From contig NC_063058.1 of NCBI RefSeq assembly GCF_018812025.1, positions 15,179,797-15,243,796 on the forward strand: a stretch of 64,000 bases of DNA. Reading direction: 5' to 3'. Below are positions 1 through 12,735 of the stretch, one piece after another. The notes below the pieces were generated by a model. The model ran no database searches. It was not told the DNA's origin and saw only the letters and a program-made list of their open reading frames with translations. This DNA is from Megalobrama amblycephala (taxonomy: Eukaryota > Chordata > Actinopteri > Cypriniformes > Xenocyprididae). A program made the translations under genes and the position numbers. How positions within the stretch are numbered: position 1 is the stretch's first letter; each line of letters begins with the position of its first letter.

Positions 1-893
1 ATGCTTGCATGAAGCACGTCACCATTGTTGTGTTTCATATGCTGAATGTTGATGTCTGTAATTGTATAGCTGACACAAAACATGTTCTAAACAGAAAATT
101 AACAATGGTAGTGTTATTTATACACTCACAGACATAAATGTTCAAAACAACAATAGTGTTGTAAGTGACCTTTTTTTATATATTGGTTGAGTTTCTTACT
201 TTTCAGTAATGCTTCAAATTTTTAAATCAGCAATTACAGAAAAAGTAATTGTTATTTTTTTTAAAAAAAGTTATTAACACAGACATTTTGATCTGTTTTA
301 TCAATGCAAAATGTTTTCTTAAAACATCTGTATTTGTTGATGAAGCAACTCAACAAAAGCCAATGGTCAAACACTGATCTCCATGATGGTGACCTCAAAT
401 GAAGCATTTTCAACCAAACATTAACATCTAAACCTCTGTTAATTCTCAATAAGAACTTCTGTAGATGTGTGTCCGAAATAAAGTCAGTCTGGTTAGTAAT
501 AAATGAAGCTGTAATGCTGTTTTTGAAGTTGTTTAATCAGATCTTGAATGTCTTTTATCTTCAGTTCATCTAAGGCTGTGGCTGAAGAAAGTTGTAGTTT
601 GTGTTCTTATTTCTATTTCTTTCAGTGCTTGTTCACAGCAGGTTTGAATTATTGAAAGAATGTTTCAGGAACATCAAACTAACCTTTAAATAACATTCTA
701 CTAACATTTTTATGTTCTTGGAATGTTACAGATCAACGCTCCTAGAATGCTGAATGTTAAATCAAAATTAAGTTGAAAGAACGTTTGTGGAACACGTTCC
801 TCTAATGTCAAGAAAACTGGATATTTTTTACATTCCCAGAACCAGCACTGAATATTTAGAGAACGTTCTTATAACAAAATTCTGTTAGCTGGG
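1..893. mobile_element. Non-autonomous DNA transposon, left side cut by the window
   Basis: This is the right-hand part of a non-coding element. Its inner part (about 1-630) resembles 9060-9680 and parts of 3690-4680, with shared short blocks such as gtcaccattgttg and a block around cctctgttaattctca. Its outer part (650-893) is rich in aacgtt and gaacgtt words and ends in gttagctggg, a terminus I associate with cyprinid non-autonomous elements. No transposase reading frame is visible. The left boundary lies outside the window. Confidence 0.5.
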
Positions 894-3121
894 TATGCGT
901 TACTAAAATCTGTCAATCATCATTAGAGCGCCACCCTCAGGCTAAATAACACAAGCGCATTAGAATTCTTCCAAAAGTGTGTAATGTGTTCAGCGATTAG
1001 GATATAAAGATTACAAAATGTTTATCATAAACTCGCGCTAAATTTACGGCCAGGAGCAGCTACTGATTCCTTGTAACATGTTACCCCCAATACCGCTCAC
1101 ACGTACAGTAGGAAATTGTCACAATCAACGCAACAGGACCATATGGATATTAAATACCAGTCCATTACAACGATGTCTCCGTTGCTCGCCAGTCGCCACA
1201 CATCCGAGCACTGCTCTTTGCTCCCTCGCAGACCTCCACCGCTTGCAGTCTCCAGGTTCCCTTTAATCATTTTAATGGACAATTCTGGAATTGCAGGAGA
1301 TCTGGCAGCTTTTAATGAGATGGGCTTTTACCTCATATACCTGCTGTGGTGTTTTATAGTTGTGGTATAAGGCTGTTTTTTGTCGTGATCTGTTTGTTTT
1401 CTCTCTAGCCACCACCCCAAACCGAGTCACCTTTTAAAACACTTGTATAATCCCTTAGACAAAGAAAATGTCAATCAGTTTGCTCTATACATTCAGCATC
1501 CATTCTAAGGGGTGTGAAACAAGCTCAAAAGATGCAGATAAATGCACTAGTGTTTAACCTTGTGAATCCTGGGAAGAGATTTGAAGCCTCTAGTGGTGTA
1601 TAAAAGTAAACTAAAGACAACTAAACAGCTTCTGTTTGGTCATGTGAAACGGTTCTTAAGAACAGAATCTCAGCTATAGGCCTATCTTTTTGAACATGAA
1701 TTTATCTCCTTGGATACTGTTTGTTTTAGGTTTAATTCAGGTCTACTCTGTTGGAGTAGAATTGACTAGTTGGCGGTCACAAAAAACTAGGGTCCTAGAA
1801 AAGCAATTATTTTTCCAGTTTACACCAGTAGGTGGGACAACTGAGTAATCAAATCATTCATTCAAATAATTTGTTCAAAAGTGCTGATTCATTCAGAAAC
1901 TAAGCAAATTATGGTCTTTATTTATGTGTCTGTTTTGACTTGTTTGGAATGATTTCCGTCGTACCGTCAGCATACCGATCACCAAAACGGAGAATAAATG
2001 AATAGAGATGGATTGTTCATTACATATAAATGTCTGTGAATGTTAAAGTCCCCCTGAAATCAAAATGTACGTTTTTTAGCTTTTGGTGGGAATATATTAG
2101 CCTTAAGGTTATAAATAAGCTGGTGTGTTCTAAAAGTAACATGACTGAATCAGATGAATACACACACAAGCAGGTTATGGAGAGGAGCAGTTCATCACAT
2201 TAACTATGAAGTATGATTTTAACATTTAAAGCCAAATAAATAAATAACTTCCGCTTGAAATATAGGCTATATATTATATTATGACTATATGAAAGCTATT
2301 TGATGAACCCCTTTTTTGCTTTTTTTTTTTTTTTGCTTTTTTGTAAATAGCACATCAGAAGGTAAACTTAGACCTCAACAAGTCAACAAGATGCCTATGC
2401 TTCATAAAAATAATTTGAGTAAATCCGAGTAAATACTGGAGAAGAATATTCTTCTTCTTGTCTTTCCACTGAATTTCATATATGAAGTCTGAAATATTCA
2501 TTATAGTTCAGTACAGCCTACCAGAAGTCTGTTGTAACAAAAATTATTCCTATAGATTATTTGTGGGGCTTTGATATGTATTACTTTGATAATGTAATAA
2601 AATATATCTATAGTACAATCACTGCTAGCATTTAGAGGCTGGGAAGCTTGCACTGCCTGACACTGGATTTTGAGATAGTTAGATGGACACAACTAGAGGC
2701 CACACCGCAAGGGACAATTGGAGTCTGAGTGGAGACATAATGGACAGATAAGGTCCAACAGCCAGGGGAGATTAAATGACAAGACACTAAGTGGCTTTAA
2801 AGATTACAAAGGGGAAGCAAATGGAGATACACACATACCATTTTACAATCTGTTTGGAACTGATATTATAGTTGCACACAGAATGGAACTAGGGCTGGGT
2901 GATGCATCAAATATTTGAAATGATTTTGCTGGCAAAATAAAATTATGCAACATTGTAATTATTATGATCATTTTAAGATGTGTTTATTTTGGCCAGCAAA
3001 ATTAATGGACAAAAAGAGTCAGTTTCTACCCTCATGTTGTTCCAAATCTTATCTCAAATATTTTGAAAAATGGATTCAGCATGAAGGTTATGAATCAGTG
3101 GTTTTGAACAAAATGCTTGAG
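894..3121. other. AT-rich spacer, no gene seen
   Basis: There is no convincing reading frame or exon. A short stretch from about 2045 (gtccccctgaaatcaaa) resembles the end of a common cyprinid palindromic element, but its partner end is missing. A T-rich tract lies at about 2317-2342. The somewhat GC-richer part at 1050-1270 shows no coding signal. Confidence 0.5.
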
Positions 3122-3333
3122 TTAAAGGGTTAGTTCACCCAAAAATGAAATTTCTGTCATTAATTACTCACCCTCATGTCGTTCCACACCCGTAACACAA
3201 ATTAAGATATTTTGATGAACTCTGAATATATATATATTTTTTTATCCTCCATTGAAAGCAAAGACATTAGCATCATTCAAGGTCCAGAAAAGTAGTAAAA
3301 ACATTGTTAAAATAGTCAACGTGACTACAGTGG

Positions 3334-5352
3334 CTCCATGCTAGAAATTTTAAATTTTCATAACGTCCCCACTGGTGTTAATTAAGGACGTTGCCTAGTA
3401 ACGTTCCCAGTACGTTCAGAGACGGTCACGATGTGGAGATCTATTAAGGTTTGGGGGACGTTATTTGACTGACCTTCACAGAACATTAAAGACGTTCTCA
3501 GAATGTCCCTGCTGCCCTTGTCAAAGAACTGAATTGAAAATTAGAGCTAAATTGATTAACAAAGTAGCTGTTCAAACAAAAACTATTTTTTTTAAATGTC
3601 TTACAAAAAAAAGCTCTTTACAGGTATTTCCTGTATTATTATTATGAAACCTTTTCTTTAAAATGCAAATCTCTTGCAGTAAGTCATGAGCTGATCACAG
3701 CACATGCATGATCTAATGTAACTGCTGTATCACTGCATCAGCAACTACACAATTACTGTCTTTAAATAAAGCAACATGCAGCAGAACATCAGTGTTTCTG
3801 GATCATCACTGACTGAAGCACAGGCTTTATTCTCAAGCACAATGGTGACCTCACAAAACTCAGATAACAGAAACAACATTAAACACTAACAGATCTCTCT
3901 AGATCTCAGCATCTTCACTTATTACAAACCACTCTGACTTTGTTTTTTTTCAAATCTTCTTAATGAGGTGTTGATGTTTTATCAAAATGTATAAATGTCA
4001 CCGTTACGGAGGTAAGCACTTGCTTTAGTTGGGCTCCTGACCCTTGACATTTTGACTTTTTCTCCAGTTGTTGTAACTCATGCACATTTGTTATAAAAAA
4101 AAATTGTGATTAAAAAAATCTGATCAAATGGATTTGGTTGCTTGTCGTTGATGATTTTATCATATAGTGGCCTTGTTCACTGATCTCTGAATGTTGTATT
4201 TCTTTCATGTTGTTGTGGTCCCATGATAATGCATAAAATCCTGTCCTGCTTTGATATTTTGAAAGTTTTTTTCACTGTGCAGAAATTATTCACAAAAAAG
4301 TTTTTTGTTTATTGTCACCATTGTTGAGGTTCATACAATGATTCATGATGTCTGTGTGACTCTAAAAGACAATGATCAAAACTCTGTCTGTATAATGAAT
4401 TAAAAAAAAAAAAACAAGAAAAAATTAAATAATGCTGAGATAATAGTTAATAAACTCAGAGTTTAGACTTTGGAGAGAATCAGTGAATCACGACCACTAA
4501 ACAACCATATGCATCTGATTAGAATTTCCCTCACAATTTTTGTTGTAACAAGAAAACTGTGTTTCAGAAACACAGTTAAAACAGCCAAAAAACAATCTAA
4601 TGTTAAAATTTTCAAGAATCAAGAGCCCATCTAAAGCAAACACTCACCTCCATAACGGTGACTTCAAACTTTATTATTTTCTATAAAACAACCACGTAGA
4701 AGGCGACGTTCTCAGGACCTTGCGCAACTTTGTCTAAAAGTTCTCTAAAAGTGACGAAAATTCTGAACCTTTACAGAACATTCAGGATGTTCCTAAAACA
4801 CCCTCTTTTGGTAATGAAAGTGCTGCAGTTCAAGGTTCCTTATATGATTTTAGGGGGACGTTCTAATTTGGTTAATTTTATGGTCACATAAGAATGTTAC
4901 AGAGGACATTTGGGACATTAACTGAACGTTCACACATGGTCCTCTGATGCCAGGGTCCATTTCGTTCCCGAAATGAGTTTAGGGGAACGTTCTATTTTGG
5001 TTATTTTATGTTTGCGCGAGAACATTACAAAGAGGACATTTGGGAAGTTAACAGAACGTCCTATAGTAATAGTCCCCTAAACATTCCCAGAACGTCCCCC
5101 TAAACTCATATTGAGAACGTTATTAAATGACCAACAGAGGACCGTGCAGGAACGTTCTGTTAACTTCCCAAATATCCTCTTTGTAACGTTCTTTTTTGAC
5201 CATAATATAACAAAAACAGAAAGTCCCCCTAAAGTCATATAAGGAACCTTAAACTGCAGCACTTTCATTACCAAAAGTTACTGAATGTTCTGTAAAGTTC
5301 GGAATTTTCACCACCTTTAGAGAACTGTTAGGGAATGTCGCCTTCTACGTGG
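3334..5352. mobile_element. Non-autonomous element with a long inverted repeat, nested in family A
   Basis: The insert separates the two halves of the host palindrome near the word cagtgg. Its right half is a large hairpin: 4693-5006 is complementary to about 5042-5352, starting from cacgtagaaggcgac and its inverse. The core at 3690-4680 shares blocks with the elements at 1-893 and 8167-10230, including gtcaccattgttgagg. The ends are rich in gaacgtt and ggggacgtt words. The exact left edge is uncertain by tens of bases. Confidence 0.6.
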
Positions 5353-5397
5353 GTTCAACCTTAATGTTATAAAGTGACAAGAATACTTTTTGTGTGC

Positions 5398-5417
5398 AAA
5401 AAAAAAAAAAAAAAAAA
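5398..5417. repeat. Poly(A) tract
   Basis: An uninterrupted A run of about 20 bases inside the right arm of the family A element. Confidence 0.9.
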
Positions 5418-5717
5418 GACTTTATTCAACAAATTCGTCTCTCCTCTGCTATTCTCACACTCATACGCTGTTTGCATCCAAACACCGGATCGGTATTGGC
5501 CGGCTCCTGCATCAGTATCACATGCATGTGTCAACCTGTTCACTTGATCAGAGCCAGCCAATACTGAACTGAGTTCAGACATAAACACAGAGTACACGTA
5601 TGAGAATATTCTCATTTTACGGGTGTGGAACGACATGAGGGTGAGAAATTAATGATAGAAATGTTATTTTTGGGTGAACTAACCCTTTAATAAATCAATA
5701 CTCATAAAGACAGTCAC

Positions 5718-5746
5718 TTGAATTTTTTTTTTTTTTTTTTTTTTTA
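5718..5746. repeat. Poly(T) tract
   Basis: A T run of about 27 bases just outside the family A element. Confidence 0.9.
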
Positions 5747-5955
5747 CCAAATCGGTTGAGTGATTCAGTGAGTCTCTCAAAGACAGCAGCTTGTTTCATT
5801 CCTGACTTCAGTATTTTGAATAAATTGGTTTAGTCAATGATTCAGTGATTAACTTGTCGCCACCCAGTGGCACATCAATGTAATCTACAAAAAGAGAAAT
5901 AAAAAGCATGTAAGCGCGTTTATAATCTCACAAAGAAATTTTGCAGCTGCTTAGC

Positions 5956-5957
<2 letters not shown>

Positions 5958-5992
<35 letters not shown>
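5958..5992. repeat. (AT)n microsatellite
   Basis: About 17 AT dinucleotides in a row. Reading frames through it are artefacts. Confidence 0.95.
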
Positions 5993-5994
<2 letters not shown>

Positions 5995-7187
5995 CAATTA
6001 CATTCACATTATACCACCAAGAAATACAAATGAGCCTTTGTCCGCTGCAGATTACAACATCAGCACTCTGTTTGTTCCCTTTGTTTTATTTTAAGCTTTC
6101 CAGCAGCGTGTCACTATCTAAAGCAGTGTGTTCAGCAGTCTTGCTGTTGTTTAATTAGCACCATCTACCATGTAATTACACACACGGCAACACTGGAAAC
6201 TGTGTGCTACTGTTTTATCCGATCTGAATCAAAACAAGAGGAAGGGGAACGCAGTTATTTTCTGACTATGAGCATAACACAGAATTGGATTATTATGGCC
6301 CTTTGCTCAAAGGAGATAAAGGAGCTGTATAAACTCTCATAATACATCTTAAACATGGCCACTAAAGCTGACAGCACGGGCTGATGTAGTTAGGATTGCT
6401 CTGATACATTGCTCTCTCTGTTCTTTTTTTACCCTATAGACTTTAAGAAAATAAAGTATTAAAACACAACTTTCACACTGTTGCTTTAGTTTAATTGGTC
6501 CACCAATAAATGTCGATTAGTTATTTTTGTCATCTTTCTAACACATCATTTCCATCACATCTCGAATCATGTAATGTAAAAAAACTGAAACTGCTTGCTG
6601 AACCTGCTGAAGATGAAGAAGAAAAAGTGTGTACATCTGCTTAGAACCTGACGTGGCACAAAGCAATTTATTTTTATAAATATGAACATTGTCATGGATT
6701 TCACTGTACGCACACTCTAAGTATCTGTACATATGCACATTTTATAAATGAGGACTGAAGCTGTTGGTCTAAAACTGCTGTCACTATAATGTCCACCGTA
6801 ATTTCCGGTATGAGACAACTGGCCTGGCATCAGTTTTAGGTCAGCAGTCTCAGACCGGAAGTTGGTTCTAGACTGACGCTGTTGGACATATTGTTCTGTT
6901 ACGTATGGTTCTGCAGAACCAACTTCCGGTTTGTCATTGTTGTCCTTACACTACTGTTCTGCAGAAGACTATACAGTGTTTTATTTTTACACTTTGTGCT
7001 TATTTTTAATAACAAAGACAAAGAAAATGTGTAAAATTTTAGTCTTTAAAACTACTACAACAAAGCAAAATTAAAGCTGTTAAAACTACTTTAAACTTTC
7101 CAGCTAGGGTATCTCAAGCCAACATCAAGGATTGTCAACAAACTATTAGTGTAGTTTCTCATGATTTTATGTGAATTTATATATATA
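5993..7187. other. Spacer, no gene seen
   Basis: Mostly non-repetitive by eye. There is no exon-like frame with splice signals. Around 6790-6940 there are partial inverse repeats of accggaagttggttct and ccaacttccggt, which may be a small decayed palindromic element. Confidence 0.4.
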
Positions 7188-7189
7188 TA

Positions 7190-8121
7190 CAGTACAGTCC
7201 AAAAGTTTGGAACCACTAAGATTTTTAATGTTTTTAAAAGAAGTTTCGTCTGCTCACCAAGGCTACATTTATTTAATTAAAAATACAGTAAAAACAGTAA
7301 TATTGTGAAATATTATTACAATTTAAAATAACTGTTTTCTATTTGAATATATTTCACAAAGTAATTTATTCCTGTGATGCAAAGCTGAATTTTCAGCATC
7401 ATTACTCCAGTCTTCAGTGTCACATGATCCTTCAGAAATCATTCTAATATGCTGATCTGCTGCTCAAGAAACATTTAATGTGTACAATTGTACAAAATAT
7501 TTGTGTACAATATTTTTTTTCAGGATTATTTGATGAATAGAAAGTTCAAAAGAACAGTGTTTATCTGAAATCTAATCTTTTGTAACATTAAAAATGTCTT
7601 TACTGCCACTTTTGATTGATTTAATGCATCCTTGCTGAATAAAAGTATTCATTTCTTTCATTTCTTTTCAAAAAAATAAAAATAAAAATTCTTACTGACC
7701 CCAAACTTTTGAACGGTAGTGTATAATGCTGCAGAAGCTTTGTATTTCAGATAAATGCTGTTCTTTTGAACTTTCTATTCATCAAGGAATCCTGAAAAAA
7801 AATTACACAACTGTTTTCAACATTGAAAATAATCATAAATGTTTCTTGAGCAGCAGATCAGCATATTAGAATGATTTCTGAAGGATCATGTGACACTGAA
7901 GACTGGAGTAATGATGCTGAAAATTCAGCTTTGCATCACAGGAATAAATTACTTTGTGAAATATATTTAAATAGTACACAGTTATTTTAAATTGTAATAA
8001 TATTTCACAATATTACTGTTTTTTACTGTATTTTTAATTAAATAAATGTAGCCTTGGTGAGCAGACGAAACTTCTTTTAAAAACATTAAAAATCTTAGTG
8101 GTTCCAAACTTTTGGACTGTA

Positions 8122-8124
<3 letters not shown>
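7190..8124. mobile_element. TA-flanked palindromic element (family F), copy 1
   Basis: The element begins with cagtacagtccaaaag after TA (7188-7189) and ends with the exact inverse before TA (8125-8126). The arms are inverted over several hundred bases (for example ggaaccactaagattt and its complement). Inside lies a second terminus-like motif, ttttgaacggtagtgta, near 7723. TA target duplication and this terminus fit a Tc1/mariner-type non-autonomous element. A second copy is at 20242-21170 with the centre in the opposite orientation. No coding capacity. Confidence 0.8.

Positions 8125-8164
<40 letters not shown>
8125..8164. repeat. (TA)n microsatellite
   Basis: About 20 TA dinucleotides directly abutting the right end of the family F element. 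The insertion may have targeted, or later expanded, this tract. Confidence 0.95.
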
Positions 8165-8166
<2 letters not shown>

Positions 8167-8167
<1 letters not shown>

Positions 8168-10230
8168 TGTAAAAAAAAAAAAATCTAAAAATCCATTCAG
8201 TTTTTGAGTTATCTTTTTGCACTGACTCAGTTAATTTGTCTTTACGTAGAATATTAAGTAAGTTCAACTTGCCAAAATTAATGTTGTTTGAACTCATAAA
8301 GTTTAGTTGGATTAACTTTATGAAAGAAAGGTGAACTTATTTTTTTTAAGTTTTCAGTACAAATGTTCCCTGTAAAATGTTTTTTGTTCACTCAACTTAA
8401 CTTTTTGAGGTACTAATTTCCACTGACTTATTTAAGTTTAAATTACTTAGAATTTTAAGTACTTTCAACTTGACAAATTTAGTTATTTGAACTTTACGAA
8501 AGTAAGCTTTGCCAGCTTTACTTATTTATTTATGATTGAAAATTATATATTTTTAAAGTCACCATTTTGGTGAATAGCATTTCCTTAGTTGTGCTCTTGA
8601 TCCTTGAACGTTTCAGTTAATTTTTTTTTTTTTGGCTGCTTTAACATTGTGTTTAAAAAACATACTTGTTGTGTTAAAGAATGACAGAAATCAGATGCTT
8701 GTTGCTTATTAAAGATATAAGCATCATAAAGTGTTTTGTTTCATTAATCACATCTAAAAACCTCATCGCTGATTTTTAGGGTTTAGTGTTATTAGTTTCT
8801 CTAAACTTTCAACTGATCTTGAGATACTGCAGTATTTGATTAAGCAGTGTCACGACAATCTGATCATCTGAAGAATTTTTAATAACATGCTAGACAGTAA
8901 GTTTTGATCTCTTTCAGACATGCATTGACATCAAGAATCAGTTTATGAATTTCAACAATGGTGACAATCCACAAAAAGCTTCATGCTGCAGTGCATTCTG
9001 GGTGCACCAATCAAAACTCATCCATGGCTCCCAGCATGCATTGGGGCATGACTTTTATAGTTGTTTTGTCACCATTGTTGAGGTTTGTATGATGAGTGTT
9101 GATGTTAAAGTGTGTCTAAATGCCTAGTTTGTAATTATTTTAGTAAAGATTTTTCAGATATTCTCAGTTGTGTCAGTGTTAAAGCACTAGTGCTTCTATG
9201 CAGCAAAATTTTTGTAAAAAGAAAATATTTTCATAATTCAATAGGGTTTCAACTTTATTATTACTGTATTTGTTTTGAAAAAGTCATTTAAACTGTAATT
9301 TAAATCACTGTACAACAAGCATTTGAATTTGGTAAAAGCAGGAAACCTCAGCTGATCGACTTTATCAAAGCACAACTGTTATTAATGAAACACTGCTGTG
9401 ACTGGTGCAAAAACATCATTTAAGGAAAGCCAAGGGTCAAGTGCTCAACTAAAGACTTCAAAAACTTTCAATAAATAAAAAATAAAAAATCAACATTAAT
9501 TAGAGCTAAACCTCTGTTAATTCTCAGAAACAACTTATGAAAGAAATAAAGTCAAACTGGTCTGTAATATATGAAGCTGGTAAAGCTGTTTTTGGAGTTG
9601 TTTAATCCTCCTCTGCTCAGATCTTGAGAAATGTCATTGATTTAGTTTGCAGTTGATGTTTCTGTGGCTAAAATCAGATCAATTATTATTTGCAGTAGAA
9701 ATTAATTTAAATGGGAATAAAGTTCTCAACTGAAACATGGCTGAATAAAATAATTACTTGCAATTGACATGAAAGAACAATTTAATTTTGATATTTTAAA
9801 TAATTATTTATTTGGTTGAATTAATAAAACAAGGCACATTAGGTTACATGAACATTAACTTGGTATTGAAAACTATTGAATGTAAGTTTAAATAACTACA
9901 TTTGTCAAGTTGAAAGTACTTAAAATTCTAAGTAAGTACAACTTAAATACGTCAGTGGAAATTAGTACCTCAAAAAGTTAAGTTGAGTGAACAAAAAAAA
10001 AAGTTTTACAGGGAACGTTTGTACTGTAAACTTAAAAAATTAAGTTCACCTTACTTTCATAAAGTTAATCCAACTAAACTTTATAAGTTCAAACAACATT
10101 AATTTTGGCAAGTTGAACATACTTAATATTCTACGTAAAGACAACTTAACTGAGTCAGTGAAAAAAGATAACTTAAAAACTTAAGTTGGATTAAGAATGG
10201 ATTTTTAGATTTTTTTTTTTTTTTTTTATG
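8167..10230. mobile_element. Non-autonomous DNA transposon with about 350-bp terminal inverted repeats
   Basis: The left arm (about 8180-8530) and right arm (about 9870-10212) are inverted copies. Matching blocks include tctaaaaatccattc, ttctacgtaaagacaa and acctcaaaaagttaagttgag and their complements. A poly(A)/poly(T) stretch sits at each tip. The core (8560-9680) contains inverted copies of a block around ttagttgtgctcttgatcc and shares sequence with the elements at 1-893 and 3334-5352. No transposase frame is seen. Superfamily is undetermined. Confidence 0.7.
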
Positions 10231-11426
10231 GCAAAACCTTTGACCATTGTGTAAATTATGTCACAGATTAGGCTTTTTTGTTCTTAAATCTCATATAAAT
10301 AATTTTTACACAATAAAAATCTTTTACACGATAAATATTGAAATGTTTGAGATGCCGATTATCACAGTTTATGTAATAATTAAAATATTTTTTAATATAT
10401 TAACTTTTATTAAAATAAAATATATCAATATTTTTGTGATAGATTTTCATATTTTAAAACATTTAAATCTGGGTCTGGGACAAGACAACCAAACAAAACA
10501 ATAAATGTTCACTTGCAAGGTAACAGGTGTAAATGAGTAAGGCATGCTAGAACATCTATTTTTTTCTTCAGTCGCTCTTGAGAAACTTCTCTAGATTTGT
10601 AATCTAAAACGTGCAAACAAAAACTTGCAAATTGCAAGCTCAAGTCAATAAATATTAAGCATAAGTAAATAAAACGGAAGACAAAATGCATGAACAAACA
10701 TAGTGAAGGTGCCAACTAGATAATCATATCCACCTCCATCAATCTAGATCTGTTGCAGATCCTATTAGGAAAAAAAAAACACACACACCTGAAAGCCAAA
10801 TTAGGAAGCAGATGAGGTTCGGCTTAGTTGAGCTGAGCATAACAGCTTCTACCAGGCATGTGGCGGGCACCTATCATCCACCTCATCTGTCATACCGGCA
10901 TCTATCAAACTGACAGCCTTTCATTCTCTTCACATGTTGAAAAAGAGGAAAATAACACACTAAACAAGTGACAGTGATGAAGAGCAGTCTTCCACAACTG
11001 ACTCCATCGCTCTGTACGTCGTATCAAACAATCTCTGCCACAAGCAGGTTTGATAGAAGATACTCCATGACTTAAATGACATGTTCTTTTTAATACAAAA
11101 ACACATGTGATGGCCTCCCCTGTCATTTAACATCAAACATGATCCTGTGAGAGCATAAATGCATTTATATCAGTGGGACATCTGAGAAAGGACATACTCA
11201 AATATCCTAAAGCACATTTCCTGATCCTCTCCACCACTGGGATTAAACTAAAATGGCAGGACTAATAGTGATTTCTGGGTCATGGAGGAGAAGAGCTGGA
11301 AGCAGTGGAGCAGACATTTTTATTTACTGAACAAAAGAACATTTTGAAGCTTGAGAGGAGTCACAACCAATACAGATGTACGTGTTTCTGCAACTACAAG
11401 TACTTTGATGTCCCAGCAGGGGACAT
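10231..11426. other. AT-rich spacer with a locally duplicated segment
   Basis: No gene is seen. About 10505-10680 resembles 12584-12735, with shared words such as catctattttt and acttgcaaattgcaa, suggesting a diverged local duplication. The rest looks unique. Confidence 0.45.
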
Positions 11427-11451
11427 CAGACAGACAGACAGACAGACAGAC

Positions 11452-11489
<38 letters not shown>
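11427..11489. repeat. (GACA)n(GATA)n microsatellite, left part
   Basis: A CAGA/GACA block runs into a GATA block. The array is cut at 11490 by a transposon and resumes at 12540. Confidence 0.9.
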
Positions 11490-12539
11490 TAGGGCTGGGT
11501 ATTGACACAAATTTCACAATTCGATTCAATTTCGATTCAAAAGCTTGCGATTAGATTAGATTCTGATTCAATATCAATTATGATTATTGATTTTGGATAT
11601 ATACAGTGCATGGCAAATTTTCCCGAGGAAAAAAAATCTCTCAACTAATGCTGTAAACTATAAATGGAGTCAGTTGGTACTACATTACTATAATATTGAA
11701 GGTTAAAATCAACTGATTTGTATAAATTACACTCAAGGAAGTTTTTTTTAATAATAAAGTTATAATACTAACTTTACAATTATATAATCATATTTCTACT
11801 CCAATTTGTTTTTTGAAATATAAACATTTAAATGGTGGCTGTCATAAAAACTTGACGGATTTATTTAAACATGCATTAAATATTAAAGAACATTTAAAAT
11901 TATAATGAATATGTAATATGGTGCATATATTTAGCAAAATGCTCCTCTCTAGAGTTTATTTTTCTAGCTGACTAACGAGTTTATGGTCACCGGATATGGT
12001 TTTTCTGAGGTAAATGTGACGGTACGTGACATATTGTTTACAAGCTGCTTTATTGACGTCTTTCCGTGGTTGAAACACTGATGGAGCGATTACATGAGAC
12101 ATAATCCGGATTTCGTTAAGTTGTACTCTATCTTTTAACATACCTTCAGGAGTTCATTATGTTTATTTCGCGCTGTAACTATAGCAGAAGAGTTGTTCAG
12201 TTCACGCGCGCTTCATGCTCTGACACTTCTTTTGAACTGAGGCACTACAGGGATCTGTCACGTGACATTAAACAGCACCAAAACGGTATTTATTTTTTGA
12301 ATTTTGTAATAAAATGAACATAATTTGAAATCTGAAACTTAGTGTCATATCAAATGTAACAAAGCACAAAGTTTATTGCGATTTATTGGATTGGAGGCGC
12401 GTTACAATGTTCCATTCATTCATCAACTGGAACAGGATCAACAGGATAGACTCGATTCTTGGGATTTAAGAATCGATATCGGTTCGCAAAAATGAAAATC
12501 GATTAAAATCGAGAAATCTATATTTTTTATCCATCCCTA
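11490..12539. mobile_element. Non-autonomous DNA transposon inside a GATA array
   Basis: The insert starts with tagggctgggtattg and ends with the inverse of tagggatgg. Further in, cgattcaatttcgatt at the left and gattaaaatcgag at the right form imperfect subterminal repeats. GATA repeats flank both sides, so the insertion is clear even though a target duplication cannot be told apart from the array. The type resembles hAT-related non-autonomous elements of fish, which is recollection. No coding frame. Confidence 0.75.
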
Positions 12540-12580
<41 letters not shown>

Positions 12581-12581
12581 A
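12540..12581. repeat. (GATA)n microsatellite, right part
   Basis: About ten GATA units continuing the array at 11427-11489 after the transposon. Confidence 0.9.
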
Positions 12582-12583
12582 AA

Positions 12584-12735
12584 GTTGCAAGCATAAATGA
12601 GGAAGGCATGGTAGAAAGTTCCCAAAAACATCTATTTTTCTACAATTGCTCATTTGAGAAATTTCGAGCAATTACTATCGGAAACTAAAACTTTGCAAAT
12701 TGCAAACACAAGTCAAATATATAAATAATATTAAC
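12584..12735. repeat. Diverged duplicate of about 10505-10680
   Basis: Both stretches contain the order aaatgag..aaggcatg.., a catctattttt block, gagaaa.tt, and acttgcaaattgcaa followed by cacaagtcaa or ctcaagtcaa. Similarity is clear by eye but diverged. Only the later copy follows the GATA array directly. Confidence 0.5.

Larger units (their letters stand above)
3122..5690. mobile_element. TTAA-flanked palindromic element (family A), split by another element
   Basis: Both ends carry TTAA (3122-3125 and 5687-5690) followed by inverted copies of agggttagttcaccc. The arms continue through the word ctcaccctcatgtcgttcc on the left and its complement on the right. Related copies lie at 42345-44030 and 57270-58617. 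The centre is occupied by an unrelated element (about 3334-5352). No coding sequence is seen, so this is a non-autonomous element. TTAA duplication suggests mobilisation by a piggyBac-like or other TTAA-specific transposase, which is inference. Confidence 0.75.
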
